From Nitrospira sp. SB0662_bin_26 (GTDB lineage Bacteria > Nitrospirota > Nitrospiria > Nitrospirales > UBA8639): a DNA stretch of 60,423 bases. This document shows, piece by piece, positions 45,253 through 53,375 of the stretch (the stretch's first letter is position 1; every line of letters starts with the position of its first letter). The notes under the pieces are model-generated. The model was given only the letters and a program-made list of their open reading frames with translations, was not told where the DNA came from and ran no database searches. Where the stretch lies: assembly GCA_009840285.1 (NCBI GenBank), contig VXOF01000049.1, positions 1 through 60,423 of the forward strand. The letters are read 5' to 3'. The position numbers were made by a program, and so were the translations under genes.

Positions 45253-46070
45253 CCATGACGTTGCGCGTGATCGTGGCCGATGATGAACGTCCGGCAAGGG
45301 AATTTCTGACAACCATGCTCCGCTCATTTGAAGACGTCGAGATCGTGGGGGAAGCCAAGAGCGGAAAGGAAACCATGCGGTTGATCGAGCAAACACAACC
45401 CGACTTGGCTTTCCTCGATTTGCAAATGCCGGAAATGGACGGCCTGTCCATCGTCCGCTCCTTGCGCCAGGGAAGAATCCCGCTGGTGGCCTTTGTGACG
45501 GCGTTCGAAGAGCACGCGGTAAGTGCCTTTGAAGTTGAAGCGTTGGATTACCTCCTTAAACCCGTTGACCGAGGCCGTCTTCGAACCACGATCGATCGTG
45601 CCTACGAAAGACTCGAACGGGGCTCGGTGGCGGAACAGGAACTCTTCGACTCCGCTTCCTTCGGCTACGCTCAGGACAGGCGTGACAGGCCGTCGACACC
45701 CGCGTTTCGTGAATTGCCGGCGCTTGAGGGGCAGTATATCGATCGGTTTCCTATTCGCAAACACGACGATATTTATTTGTTGCCCGTTCACCGCATTGCT
45801 TCGGCGGTCTCGGAGGGGGAGTTGATGCACGTGACGACGATTGATAAGGAACGATATACGATGAACTACCGGTTGAAAACGCTGGAAGCCAAGCTGGACC
45901 CCAAGCGGTTTCTTCGAGTCGGTCGCGGAGCCCTGGTCAACGTCGAGACGATCAGGAAAATTACTCCCATGCCGGGAGGATCCTATCTCCTCACGTTGAC
46001 GAATACCCAACAATTGCGAGTGAGCCGCAGTCAGTCTCGCGCACTCCGTAGCCACCTCCTGCAGGTGTAA
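45249..46070 (+). CDS. LytTR-family response regulator
   Basis: A 273-residue regulator. Receiver: VIVADDERPAREF, phospho-Asp in LAFLDLQMPEMDGL, Lys in DYLLKPVDRGRL. The linker (about 125-155) contains SASFGYAQDRRDR, encoded by an intergenic-type palindromic repeat (45658-45680). LytTR DNA-binding domain: LLPVHRIASAVSEGELMHVT, then RFLRVGRGALVNVETIRKI and LRVSRSQSRALRSHL. Operates with the LytS-type kinase upstream; targets unknown. Confidence 0.93.
   Translation: MTMTLRVIVADDERPAREFLTTMLRSFEDVEIVGEAKSGKETMRLIEQTQPDLAFLDLQMPEMDGLSIVRSLRQGRIPLVAFVTAFEEHAVSAFEVEALDYLLKPVDRGRLRTTIDRAYERLERGSVAEQELFDSASFGYAQDRRDRPSTPAFRELPALEGQYIDRFPIRKHDDIYLLPVHRIASAVSEGELMHVTTIDKERYTMNYRLKTLEAKLDPKRFLRVGRGALVNVETIRKITPMPGGSYLLTLTNTQQLRVSRSQSRALRSHLLQV
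45658..45680 (+). repeat. Palindrome-family repeat inside the LytTR regulator gene
   Basis: CCTTCGGCTACGCTCAGGAC followed by AGG: the same family as the intergenic repeats at 10889, 49089, 58113 and 60009. It is in frame and encodes part of the interdomain linker, so it is tolerated there. Confidence 0.7.
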
Positions 46071-46125
46071 CGGGCCGGATGGAATGGGTACTCGTGAGAG
46101 AAGAAAGATGAAGGAGCTTTGCAGG

Positions 46126-46572
46126 ATGAAGCACGTCCGGATGTTTCTCGTGATGATGAGTGCCTTGCTGGCAACGAGCCCTCCGTTAGTGTGGAGCCAG
46201 GTCGATGCCTCCACCCATGAGTTGGATCATTTGGAGGATGAACAGGTGGAGGTCCTGGAAACCGTGCACGTGCATGGATTCAAGTTGAACAAGGACCAAC
46301 AGCTTGGTCCGGTCCCCAAGTACACGCCGTGGCCCACCATGCCGCCGTCGTTACAAGGACAGGAAGTCGATGACTGGATGAAGGCCCGCATTCTCGTCAG
46401 TAGGGCGGCGGAGACCACACTCGTGGTTTTGGTGCCCGCGAAGAACCGCCTTATCAACCTGGCCGGAGTATACGCGCTCAAACAATGGAGGTTCGATCCC
46501 CAAATGAACGGCGACGAACCAGTCGATGGCGAACTGACGGTCAGACTTCACTTCAAAACGCAAGAGAAATAG
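46126..46572 (+). CDS. Secreted protein with TonB C-terminal-like domain
   Basis: About 148 residues. The start at 46126 is chosen because AGGAG is 9 bases upstream and MKHVRMFLVMMSALLATSPP is a clean signal peptide; in-frame ATGs at 46084 and 46108 would lengthen it. The mature region has an acidic stretch (HELDHLEDEQVEVLETVHVH), then a TonB-like fold: WPTMPPSLQGQEVDDWMKAR, TTLVVLVPAKN and ALKQWRFDPQMNGDEPVDGE (the W.F.PA...G.PV motif), VRLHF. It lacks the membrane anchor of a true TonB. Follows the LytTR operon by about 55 bases. Confidence 0.7.
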   Translation: MKHVRMFLVMMSALLATSPPLVWSQVDASTHELDHLEDEQVEVLETVHVHGFKLNKDQQLGPVPKYTPWPTMPPSLQGQEVDDWMKARILVSRAAETTLVVLVPAKNRLINLAGVYALKQWRFDPQMNGDEPVDGELTVRLHFKTQEK

Positions 46573-46639
46573 CGACACTGACAAGTCTCCCGCGGTCTGA
46601 GAGTGATCGCTTTTCATCAATGCGAGGAGAACGATCAGG

Positions 46640-47314
46640 ATGTGTGGACGTTATACCTTGACCTGCACGCCCGAGGTCCTCGCCGAAGCGTTTCGACTCG
46701 AAGCCGCCCCGGACCACCAGCCGCGCTATAACGTGGCTCCCTCCCACTCGGTTGTTTGTGTCAGAGCGGCGCTTCCTGCACGCAAACGCGAGGCGGTCAC
46801 GCTGCGGTGGGGCTTAATCCCGTCGTGGGCCGGGGAGCCCGCCAAGGGGATGAACCTCATCAATGCCCGGGCAGAAACCGTGGCGGAAAAGCCGTCCTTT
46901 CGAAAACCGTTTCGGGAACGTCGCTGTCTGGTGCCGGCGGACGGCTATTATGAATGGAAACGGGAAGGCTTACGAAAGCAGCCCTACCATATCCGGTTGA
47001 ACAGTGAACGTCCGTTTGCGTTCGCCGGGCTTTGGGACCGGTGGACGGGTGCCGATGGGAAGACCATCGAATCATGCGCGATCCTCACCACGACGCCCAA
47101 CGAACGCTTGGCCTCGATTCATGACCGGATGCCGGTCATTTTGCCGCCCGTAGCGTATGAACCGTGGCTGGATCCCGGGTCACAGGATGCAACTCGTCTT
47201 CTCCCGTTCCTGGCGTCCTATCCCGCAGACGAGATGATCGCGGTGCCGGTCAGCCGGTTGGTCAATGATCCACGAGTGGATGACGCGCGCTGCCTCGAAG
47301 CCTTGGACGAATGA
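46640..47314 (+). CDS. yedK: SOS response-associated peptidase / abasic-site crosslinker (YedK/HMCES)
   Basis: A 224-residue SRAP-domain protein that covalently protects abasic sites in single-stranded DNA. The catalytic Cys 2 follows the initiator Met (MCGRYTLTC), so the start is certain. NARAETVAEKPSFRKPFRER, GYYEWKREG (Glu) and the His in IHDRMPVILP complete the active site. Stands alone. Confidence 0.95.
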   Translation: MCGRYTLTCTPEVLAEAFRLEAAPDHQPRYNVAPSHSVVCVRAALPARKREAVTLRWGLIPSWAGEPAKGMNLINARAETVAEKPSFRKPFRERRCLVPADGYYEWKREGLRKQPYHIRLNSERPFAFAGLWDRWTGADGKTIESCAILTTTPNERLASIHDRMPVILPPVAYEPWLDPGSQDATRLLPFLASYPADEMIAVPVSRLVNDPRVDDARCLEALDE

Positions 47315-47321
47315 AACGCAT

Positions 47322-48152
47322 TCAAGATGCGGGGCCTGACCGGGTTGACAGCTTGGTGATTCGCCCAACGGTTTTGATGAGGAACATCCGTGGCAACCAT
47401 TTTATCGCCAGAGCCGTCAGCTTGCCTTGCCAGCCGATGGTGACGACGGGGCCCTTGTTCGGCAATGCGGCCAGGGACGTGTGGGCCACCTGGTCGGCCG
47501 TTTGCATGGGCAAAAGGCCGGGTATACGATAACCGGCCGTGCTATGAAAATCGGTCTCCGTTTGTCCCGGGCAACAGGCTTGGACCACCACGCCGGTGCC
47601 GCGCGTTTCCTCGGCCAATGCTTCTGAAAACGACACCAGAAACGCTTTGGTAGCGGCGTATTCCGCGAAATGCGGAATAGGGAGCAGGCCGGCGATGGAG
47701 GCCACGTTGATGATGGTCCCGGACCCGCGCTCAAGCATCCCCGGCAGGAACAACCGGATACTTTCCGCCACGGTTCGTACGTGCACGTGCAGCATCTCCT
47801 GGATGCGCGGGAGCGGGTGGGACACGAATTCTCCGTACAATCCGAACCCGGCGTTGTTGATCAGCATATCCGGGGTTTGCCGGTATCGCCGGCTTTCCAC
47901 GAATAATTGATGGGCGGCGTCAGGCTGAGCTAGGTCGGCAATGAACACGTGGGCCTGCACGCGGTGGTTTGTCTCGAGTTCACGGGCAAGGTGCGTGAGT
48001 CGCGTCTCGTCACGGGAGACCAGCAACAGGTCATAGCCCCGGCTTGCCAGGAGGCGGGCATACGCCGCCCCGATACCCCGTGAAGCCCCGGTGACTAAGG
48101 CAAAAGGCCTCTTGTCCGTGCGTTCGACAACGGGATGATCCGGATTCGGCAT
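47322..48152 (-). CDS. Short-chain dehydrogenase/reductase
   Basis: A classical SDR of about 276 residues from ATG 48152. Cofactor site ALVTGASRGIGAAYARLLA, NNAG motif in LINNAGFGLYGEF, catalytic Ser in INVASIAGLL and YxxxK in YAATKAFLVSF. An extended C-terminus (KLTALAIKWLPRMFLIKTVG) may contact the membrane. It begins 10 bases after the stop of the exported protein gene upstream, so both may be one transcript. Substrate unknown. Confidence 0.9.
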   Translation of the reverse strand: MPNPDHPVVERTDKRPFALVTGASRGIGAAYARLLASRGYDLLLVSRDETRLTHLARELETNHRVQAHVFIADLAQPDAAHQLFVESRRYRQTPDMLINNAGFGLYGEFVSHPLPRIQEMLHVHVRTVAESIRLFLPGMLERGSGTIINVASIAGLLPIPHFAEYAATKAFLVSFSEALAEETRGTGVVVQACCPGQTETDFHSTAGYRIPGLLPMQTADQVAHTSLAALPNKGPVVTIGWQGKLTALAIKWLPRMFLIKTVGRITKLSTRSGPAS

Positions 48153-48162
48153 GGCTGTCGAG

Positions 48163-48717
48163 CTAAGGAATAACGGCAGCGTTCCAGGTGTCTCGCTGGG
48201 CTTGGGCGTGAGCGGCATCCTGGTAGACGACGTGAATGATCATATTCCCGAACGGGCGCCGGACCAGCTTCAATAGCACAAAGCCCTCCGCAAACCCGAA
48301 TGTCAGTTCCTGGGCACTCCCATCTCTAAAGACCGCCAGTTCCTGGTCGGTGGGCTCGTGCGTGGTGGGGTATTGAGTGGTCAACACCTCAAAGACTTCC
48401 AGAAACCATTCCTGCGTGTAAGTGCCCATTTCAATGTCGATGTGGCTCAGGGTGGCCGGCGTGGCTCCGTCCCCAGACGAAGCGCCGGGGCCATAGGCCA
48501 AGGTGAAGTAGCGATTTTTCCCCAGGAGGTCATACAGGCATTCGGTCTGGCTTGAGCAATCCTCGAGCGCTACGACTTCTGCGGGGGTCATGCCGAATTT
48601 CAAGGTGCCGAAGCCCTGAATCGTGGCAGCCTGAAGCGGAGCAGTTATGGCCAGCAGGTTCACGAAGCTGAAAGCCACGATGGGCAACCGGACGGTTGTT
48701 CTCAACCATTGCATCAT
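48163..48717 (-). CDS. Exported protein of unknown function with SmpA-like start
   Basis: A 184-residue protein; start at 48717 chosen for the strong AAAGGAGTT upstream. Signal peptide MMQWLRTTVRLPIVAFSFVN ends near LQAATIQ. The mature N-terminus GFGTLKFGMTPAEVVALEDC resembles an SmpA/OmlA helix, followed by ECLYDLLGKNRYFTLAYG and a second strand-rich half (LTFGFAEGFVLLKLVRRPFG, IIHVVYQ). Two cysteines may form a disulphide. Role unknown. Confidence 0.65.
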   Translation of the reverse strand: MMQWLRTTVRLPIVAFSFVNLLAITAPLQAATIQGFGTLKFGMTPAEVVALEDCSSQTECLYDLLGKNRYFTLAYGPGASSGDGATPATLSHIDIEMGTYTQEWFLEVFEVLTTQYPTTHEPTDQELAVFRDGSAQELTFGFAEGFVLLKLVRRPFGNMIIHVVYQDAAHAQAQRDTWNAAVIP

Positions 48718-49362
48718 GAGTGCAACTCCTTTGAAGGTGACAAGAGACCCCATGATGCTCTGTATAAGAAGGGAAACACAAGTCTCTTCCGTCATCCTCG
48801 ACATCCCCTCCTGTTATGCCCGGCTTGATCGGGCATCCAGCGTCTTTGCTTTTTCATGCGGGGTTTCGCCCCCGCGCGACGAGGTCCTTTTGTTTCGGCA
48901 AAAGGACCCAAAACCATTGGCGCCCGGGCGTGGCCCCACGGGGTCCCTTTGCCCCAGTCCCGCTTGCTTGGGCTGCGGAACTCGCTTCGCTCAGACAGTC
49001 CTCGCCTGCAAACAAGCATCGGGACCGGGGCGCAGCCACGCCCGCAGGCGCCGGGTCGGGGATGACAGGATTGTAGGGGAGGCCGGAGCCTGCCCTGAGT
49101 TTGTCGAAGGGCGCCCTCCCGAATCGACCTGTTTCCCTTTCCCCATGTGGGAGAGTGCAAGGTGAGGGGGAGATAAGGCATGCCCGATGCGGCTATGCGG
49201 CCTCTCCGTAGTTGTAGCTGCCGCATCTTATGCGGCTTGGAGAGGTCGCTTTCGGAGAAGCGCCATAAGATGGCGCGGTTACCCAAAAAAGGGAAGCAGG
49301 CGCGCTCTTAACAAGGAGGAGGAATTGAAGAGGCGCCTGCCCGGCAGGTGGCGTCATCCTTC
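48718..49362. repeat. Gene-free, repeat-rich region (about 640 bp)
   Basis: No credible gene. From left to right: a GCCCG-GCTTGAT-CGGGC hairpin with ATCCAGCG (48820-48842); the GCGGGGTTTCGCCCCCGC block shared with 10857 (48857-48876); a GC-rich block to 49075 with GGGGATGACA; a CCTGAGTTTGTCGAAGG family repeat (49089-49112); a CCCTTTCCCCATGTGGGAGA repeat (49138-49170); two adjacent palindromes CCGCATCTTATGCGG and GCGCCATAAGATGGCGC (49221-49275); and AAGGAGGAGGAATTG (49311-49325). Composition and density suggest repeated insertion of small elements. Confidence 0.65.
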
Positions 49363-49797
49363 CTAGAAGGTTTTATATTCGAGCCACTTGCCGTTCAAGG
49401 TGATCTTGCAGCGATCTTCTCCCTGGCTTCCCTTGACCTTTTCCATATCGAGCGAGAAATCAATGGCGCTCATGATGCCGTCTCCGAACATCTCATTGGC
49501 CATCTCCCGCAAGGCATCACCGTACACGCCGATCACCTCAAGCAGCCGGTACTTGAACGGATCACTCATGTTGGGAAAGTCATCCCGCACCGGAAACCGG
49601 CTCAAGCTGGCGGTGGATTCCTGATCCAGACCCAACAGTTTCCCGACGGTCGCCGCTTCCTTCGACGTCAACCGGTGATTCCCGGTCAAGGCGGCGGCGA
49701 CGAAAGTCGGACTTTTTTTCACCGCTTTCGCGACGTCGGCAATCTTGACTTTTTTCTTCAGACGTTTGGCTTTTATGGCGGCTGTGGCATCACTCAT
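49363..49797 (-). CDS. cynS: Cyanase (cyanate hydratase)
   Basis: Decomposes cyanate with bicarbonate to ammonia and CO2. 144 residues, about the family length. The N-terminal helical HTH-like part (KIADVAKAVKKSPTFVAAAL) and the catalytic C-terminal domain are present; DPFKYRLLEVIGVYG supplies catalytic Arg and Glu (E. coli R96, E99) and FGDGIMSAIDFSLD the Ser (S122). AAAGGAG precedes the ATG. It is the last gene of the transporter operon, 15 bases after the ATPase, so the imported anion is very probably cyanate. Confidence 0.97.
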   Translation of the reverse strand: MSDATAAIKAKRLKKKVKIADVAKAVKKSPTFVAAALTGNHRLTSKEAATVGKLLGLDQESTASLSRFPVRDDFPNMSDPFKYRLLEVIGVYGDALREMANEMFGDGIMSAIDFSLDMEKVKGSQGEDRCKITLNGKWLEYKTF

Positions 49798-49812
49798 GAT
49801 GATGGCTCCTTT

Positions 49813-50697
49813 CTAGTGTGTGACTGCGGGTTCATACGTGTTCGTCGCCCGATTGCGGAAGTTGATCTCGACGGGGCCGGACCGTTTTGCGTCATCCCCG
49901 CTCTCATCCGCTTGTCCATGCGAGGCATGGCGGACGAGAAAATGGATGATATGGTTGCGGATCTTGTAATAATGTTTGTCCTCGATAATCGTTTCCCTTG
50001 ACCGCGGCCGGGGGATGGTCACGTCCACGATCTCCGCGATCCGTGCTGAAGGACCGTTGGTCATGAGCATGATGCGGTCGGAAAGCAGGATGGCCTCATC
50101 CACGTCATGCGTGACCATGAAGACCGTATTGCGGGTGGCATTCCACATCTGCACCAATTCCTCCTGAATCACGCCCCTGGTCAACGCGTCGATTTGCGCA
50201 AACGGCTCGTCCAGCAAAAGGACCTTCGGCTCAATGGAGAACGCGCGAGCCAGCCCGACCCGCTGTTTCATCCCCCCGGACAGGGCCGTGGGTTTTTTCG
50301 TTTCGGCCCCTTGCAGGCCGACGAGCGTGATGTATTTCTGCACGTGCGCTTTGATCTCCTGCGAACTCCACGTGGGATAGGCCGAACGGACGGCCAGGGC
50401 GACGTTCTCGAAGACCGTCATCCAGGGCATCAACGCGAAACTTTGAAACACCACCATCCGGTCCAATCCCGGGCCCGTGACTTCCTGTCCGTTCAGGATG
50501 ACGCCGCCTTCGGTCGGCGTTTCCAACCCGGCGATGATGTTCAGCAGCGTACTTTTCCCGCACCCCGAATGGCCGATCACGGTGACGAACTCCCCTTTGT
50601 TGATCTTGACCGTGACGTCTTCGAAGATGCAGACCTCGCCGTTCCCGGAATGACTCGGGAAGTACTTGTTCATATGATCGATTGCAAGAAAAGACAT
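49813..50697 (-). CDS. cynD: Nitrate/cyanate-type ABC transporter ATPase
   Basis: A 294-residue ATPase of the NrtD/CynD/SsuB group; start at 50697 behind GGGAG. Walker A IGHSGCGKST, Q-loop VVFQSFALMPW, signature ALSGGMKQR, Walker B VLLLDEPFAQIDALTRG, switch His in VTHDVDEA. The C-terminal extension (about 255-294) is hydrophilic. There is no NrtC-type fused binding domain. Symbol assigned by context with cyanase; nitrate/nitrite or bicarbonate cannot be excluded. Confidence 0.9.
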   Translation of the reverse strand: MSFLAIDHMNKYFPSHSGNGEVCIFEDVTVKINKGEFVTVIGHSGCGKSTLLNIIAGLETPTEGGVILNGQEVTGPGLDRMVVFQSFALMPWMTVFENVALAVRSAYPTWSSQEIKAHVQKYITLVGLQGAETKKPTALSGGMKQRVGLARAFSIEPKVLLLDEPFAQIDALTRGVIQEELVQMWNATRNTVFMVTHDVDEAILLSDRIMLMTNGPSARIAEIVDVTIPRPRSRETIIEDKHYYKIRNHIIHFLVRHASHGQADESGDDAKRSGPVEINFRNRATNTYEPAVTH

Positions 50698-50701
50698 GAC
50701 G

Positions 50702-51595
50702 TTACTCCCGATAGGTGACCAAACCGGCCAATCTGTTAAACCCGGAATCCAGAACCACGCCGACGGTCCCCACCACCAGGATGGCGAAAATGACCCCGGC
50801 AATATCCAGGTTGTTCCATTCAATCCAACTCAGGTAGCCCACGCCCAGTTCCCCCAGCAGCATCTCCGCCGGCACCACGGCCACCAGCGCGCTCCCGAAC
50901 GAAATGCGGAGGCCGTTCACGATGGTCGGCGCGGCTCCGGGCAGAATCACCTTGTACAGCCGCTTGAACCACGACAGCTGGAGAATGGCGGCTACCTGCA
51001 AATACTCCTTCCTGAGCGAGTTCACGCCGAAGGCCGTGGTGGCCAGGGTCGGCCAGACTGCGGCCATGAACACCACCAGGACCGCCGTCCATTTCGGGTC
51101 CTTGACCGTGTACAGGAGCAAGGGCATCCAGGCTAAGGGTGAGATGGGCTTCAGAATCTGAATGAACGGGTTCAGGGCGCGAAAGAGCATCTGGTTCAAT
51201 CCCAGAACGATCCCCACCAGAATGGCCACCAGGGAAGCCGCCAGAAACCCTGCGGAAAATCGCGAAACCGTATAGCCCACCAGGAAGGCGATCCCATGAT
51301 CATTGGTCCCTTTGATCACGAAGGCTTCGTTCAATTCGATCCAGGCTTTCTCCAGCACCGTCAGGGGTCCCGGCACCCCTTTCACCTTTTCTTTTTCCGG
51401 GTTCCAGACGTATTGGCCGTCGTCGGTTTGCATGATATCGCCGTTGAACTCCATGACCATCAGTTCCTCGTCCGTCTTGCCCGTGGGGTCGAACGGGGCA
51501 CTGATCGTGGCGACGTGCCACGCAAACAGAAAAATCCCGAGGAAAAATACGGAGATAAAAAACGGATGTTGTGTCGATTTGATGCCCATCGTCAT
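50702..51595 (-). CDS. cynB: Nitrate/cyanate-type ABC transporter permease
   Basis: A 297-residue inner-membrane permease of the NrtB/CynB/SsuC family. One hydrophobic segment near the N-terminus (FFISVFFLGIFLFAWHVATI), a periplasmic loop of about 60 residues (rich in charged residues, GQYVWNPEKEKVKG), then five helices. The EAA-like cytoplasmic loop is SLRKEYLQVAAILQLSWFKR followed by LYKVILPGAAP. It lies 4 bases before the ATPase start. Downstream of a 207-base gap with a long hairpin after the binding-protein gene. Confidence 0.92.
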   Translation of the reverse strand: MTMGIKSTQHPFFISVFFLGIFLFAWHVATISAPFDPTGKTDEELMVMEFNGDIMQTDDGQYVWNPEKEKVKGVPGPLTVLEKAWIELNEAFVIKGTNDHGIAFLVGYTVSRFSAGFLAASLVAILVGIVLGLNQMLFRALNPFIQILKPISPLAWMPLLLYTVKDPKWTAVLVVFMAAVWPTLATTAFGVNSLRKEYLQVAAILQLSWFKRLYKVILPGAAPTIVNGLRISFGSALVAVVPAEMLLGELGVGYLSWIEWNNLDIAGVIFAILVVGTVGVVLDSGFNRLAGLVTYRE

Positions 51596-51802
51596 TCCCG
51601 TCTGTATTTACTGAGCCCGCCCCGACATTTAAATCGGGGGTTGATAATTTCCCCCCTCACCCCAGCCCTCTCCCTATTTCCCGCTTAATGCAGGAAATGG
51701 GAGAGGGGGAGTCTACCTGCCGTCCCTCCCTTCCCCTCCTTTGTAAGGACGGGGACTTTTTCCGAAGAGGGAAAAGTCGGGAGGTGAGGCGTCATTTTCC
51801 CC
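51596..51802. repeat. Intercistronic region with long hairpin between binding protein and permease genes
   Basis: CCCTCTCCC-T-ATTTCC (51666-51681) pairs with GGAAAT-GGGAGAGGG (51693-51707), a 15-bp stem with one bulge and an 11-base loop. It belongs to the CCCTCACCCC...CTCTCCC repeat family. A second family member (TTTGTAAGGACGGGG ... TCCGAAGAGGGAAA) lies at 51740-51775. In RNA the hairpin could protect the binding-protein message and reduce read-through to the permease, which would explain unequal stoichiometry; this is inference. Confidence 0.6.
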
Positions 51803-53155
51803 CTACGCCGCCATGCTGTGAATCGGAAAACTCTGCACGTAGGCTTCCGGTCTCAGGGGATCGAACGTCTTGCCCATGATGACATGCTTCGTCATGGTCT
51901 TGGCATGCGTGGGATAGCCCAGACCTTCGGACACCTTGTCGCACTCTGCCGCAAGATAGACCCGCTCCGCGACCTTTCGATAATTCACGTCTCCCTTCAA
52001 ATGGCCCCACCGTTTCATTTGGGTCAGGATCCAAACGGCCATGGAATGCCAGGGATACGGATCGAAATCGATGCGACTCGGAACCTTCTTGATGCCGCCC
52101 AACCCGTCGGCAAACGTCCCGGTCAGCACTTGTTCCAGCACGATTCTCGGCTGGTTCAAATAGTTCGCCGGGGCAATGGCCTTGGCGATTTCCTTCCGGT
52201 TGGCCGGGTTCGACGCGTAATGGGTGGCATCGACGATTGCCCGGAACAACGCGAGGAACGTATTCGGATACGTTTTTGCGAATTCCTGTGAGATCGCAAA
52301 CGCGCAGCAGGGGTGTTTGTCCCAGATGTCCTTGGAGAGCTTGTAGATAAACCCGACGTTCTCGTACACCGCGCGTTGGTTGAACGGATCGGGCGCCAGA
52401 TAGCCGTCCACGTTGCCCGCCTTCAGGTTGGCGACCATTTCCGGGGGCGGCACCACGCGGATCTGCACGTCCTTGTCCGGATGCACGCCGCCGTCGGCCA
52501 GGAAGTACCGCAACAGGTAATTGTGCATGGAATAATCGAAGGGCACGCAAAAGCGAAACCCTTTCATGTCCGCGGCTGTTTTCACGCCTCGATGTTTGTT
52601 GTGCAGGGTGATGGCCTGCCCGTTGATATTTTCCACGGCCGGCATGTAGAACGGGACCTGGGGTGAGCCCGCGCCCAGGGTGATGGCCAAGGGCATGGGC
52701 GAGAGCATGTGCGCGGCATCCACGTCCTTGTTGATCGCCCAATCCCGGACCATGGCCCACCCCGCCGCCCGTTTGACTTTCGCGTTCAGACCGTGCTTGC
52801 TGTAGAACCCCATGGGTTCGGCCATGATAATCGGCGTGGCGCAGGTAATGGGGATGAACCCGATCCCGAGATCCGTTTTTTCCGGTTTGCCCACGGGGTC
52901 CGCGGCCAGTGCCTGCAATTGGGAAAGAGGAAGAAACTCGCTGATCAGGCCGACCAACGCCGCGCTTCCGACGCCGGCGAGCACTTGCCGTCGAGTCGGA
53001 CCGCTGGCCTGCAACACGGCTTTCGTCACGGCGACCTCGACAGTCTTGGACAGGTATTCCTCAGAGGTGAGGGGTTGCTCCCGATTCACGGCGTCAGGGG
53101 CTGGGTCTTTCGATAAAACCGGATCGTAACGGTGATTGTGAATGGTCTGTGCCAT
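51803..53155 (-). CDS. cynA: Nitrate/cyanate-type ABC transporter binding protein (NrtA/CynA family, Tat signal)
   Basis: A 450-residue binding protein. The start at 53155 is fixed by AAGGAGGAG; the upstream in-frame extension is repeat sequence. An unusually long N-terminal segment (about 50 residues) precedes a twin-arginine signal, TRRQVLAGVGSAALVGLI. The mature domain has NrtA features: GFIPITCATPIIMAEPMGFY, KVKRAAGWAMVRDWAINKDV, AHMLSPMPLAITLG, CVPFDYSMHNYLLRYFLA, YLAPDPFNQRAVYENVGFIY. First gene of the operon with cyanase last; so probably a cyanate (or cyanate/nitrite) receptor. Controlled by the attenuator-like leader at 53250-53366. Confidence 0.9.
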   Translation of the reverse strand: MAQTIHNHRYDPVLSKDPAPDAVNREQPLTSEEYLSKTVEVAVTKAVLQASGPTRRQVLAGVGSAALVGLISEFLPLSQLQALAADPVGKPEKTDLGIGFIPITCATPIIMAEPMGFYSKHGLNAKVKRAAGWAMVRDWAINKDVDAAHMLSPMPLAITLGAGSPQVPFYMPAVENINGQAITLHNKHRGVKTAADMKGFRFCVPFDYSMHNYLLRYFLADGGVHPDKDVQIRVVPPPEMVANLKAGNVDGYLAPDPFNQRAVYENVGFIYKLSKDIWDKHPCCAFAISQEFAKTYPNTFLALFRAIVDATHYASNPANRKEIAKAIAPANYLNQPRIVLEQVLTGTFADGLGGIKKVPSRIDFDPYPWHSMAVWILTQMKRWGHLKGDVNYRKVAERVYLAAECDKVSEGLGYPTHAKTMTKHVIMGKTFDPLRPEAYVQSFPIHSMAA

Positions 53156-53171
53156 GGCTCCTCCTTCTTCT

Positions 53172-53203
53172 GTCATTCCCGCGAACGCGGGAATCCAGGG
53201 GTC
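53172..53203. repeat. Palindromic repeat TCATTCCCGCGAACGCGGGA
   Basis: ATTCCCGCGAACGCGGGAAT is a near-perfect palindrome followed by CCAGGGG, directly upstream of the ribosome site of the binding-protein gene. It is a common dispersed bacterial repeat type, and relatives lie near 30818 and 48830. It could influence translation of the gene. Confidence 0.65.
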
Positions 53204-53249
53204 TTTTTTGTTTTTCCAGTTGCCGCCTTTCAGGTCCAAGCCCAGTGCC

Positions 53250-53296
53250 AAAAAAAACGCCAAGCCGAGAGTTCAGCAAAACTCTCAGGCCTGGCG
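53250..53296 (-). terminator. Intrinsic terminator in the leader of the cyn operon (attenuator)
   Basis: On the minus strand CGCCAGGCCTGAGAGTT pairs with AACTCTCGGCTTGGCG around a 6-base loop and is followed by eight Us (53257-53250). The stem has one wobble/mismatch and one bulge. It lies 95 bases before the binding-protein ATG, well downstream of the promoter, so it would stop transcription unless prevented; the 5' arm overlaps the hairpin at 53291-53306. Confidence 0.85.
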
Positions 53297-53327
53297 TCAT
53301 TGCCAGAACGGCTTCGACTGCTCTGTC
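53291..53327 (-). promoter_or_regulatory. ANTAR-type dual hexaloop antitermination motif
   Basis: On the minus strand: GAC-AGAGCA-GTC (53327-53316), a 9-base linker, then CTGGC-AATGAC-GCCAG (53306-53291). Both loops are six bases long with A at position 1 and G at position 4, the known signature of RNA bound by ANTAR antiterminators (NasR, NasT, AmiR, EutV). The second hairpin shares GCCAG with the 5' arm of the terminator, so the two are mutually exclusive. The first stem is only 3-4 bp. A further hexaloop hairpin, GAGAC-ACGAAG-GTCTC, lies at 53362-53347. Confidence 0.6.
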
Positions 53328-53375
53328 AGATTACAAGGCTTCCGTCGAGACCTTCGTGTCTCTATAAACAGAGTT

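Noticed and set aside
48718-49362. CRISPR array in the repeat-rich region
   Set aside because: Repeats are of different families, not regularly spaced, and there are no cas genes.
49813-53155. Assimilatory nitrate transporter proper
   Set aside because: No nitrate/nitrite reductase is adjacent, while cyanase is in the operon; cyanate is preferred, although overlap in specificity cannot be excluded.
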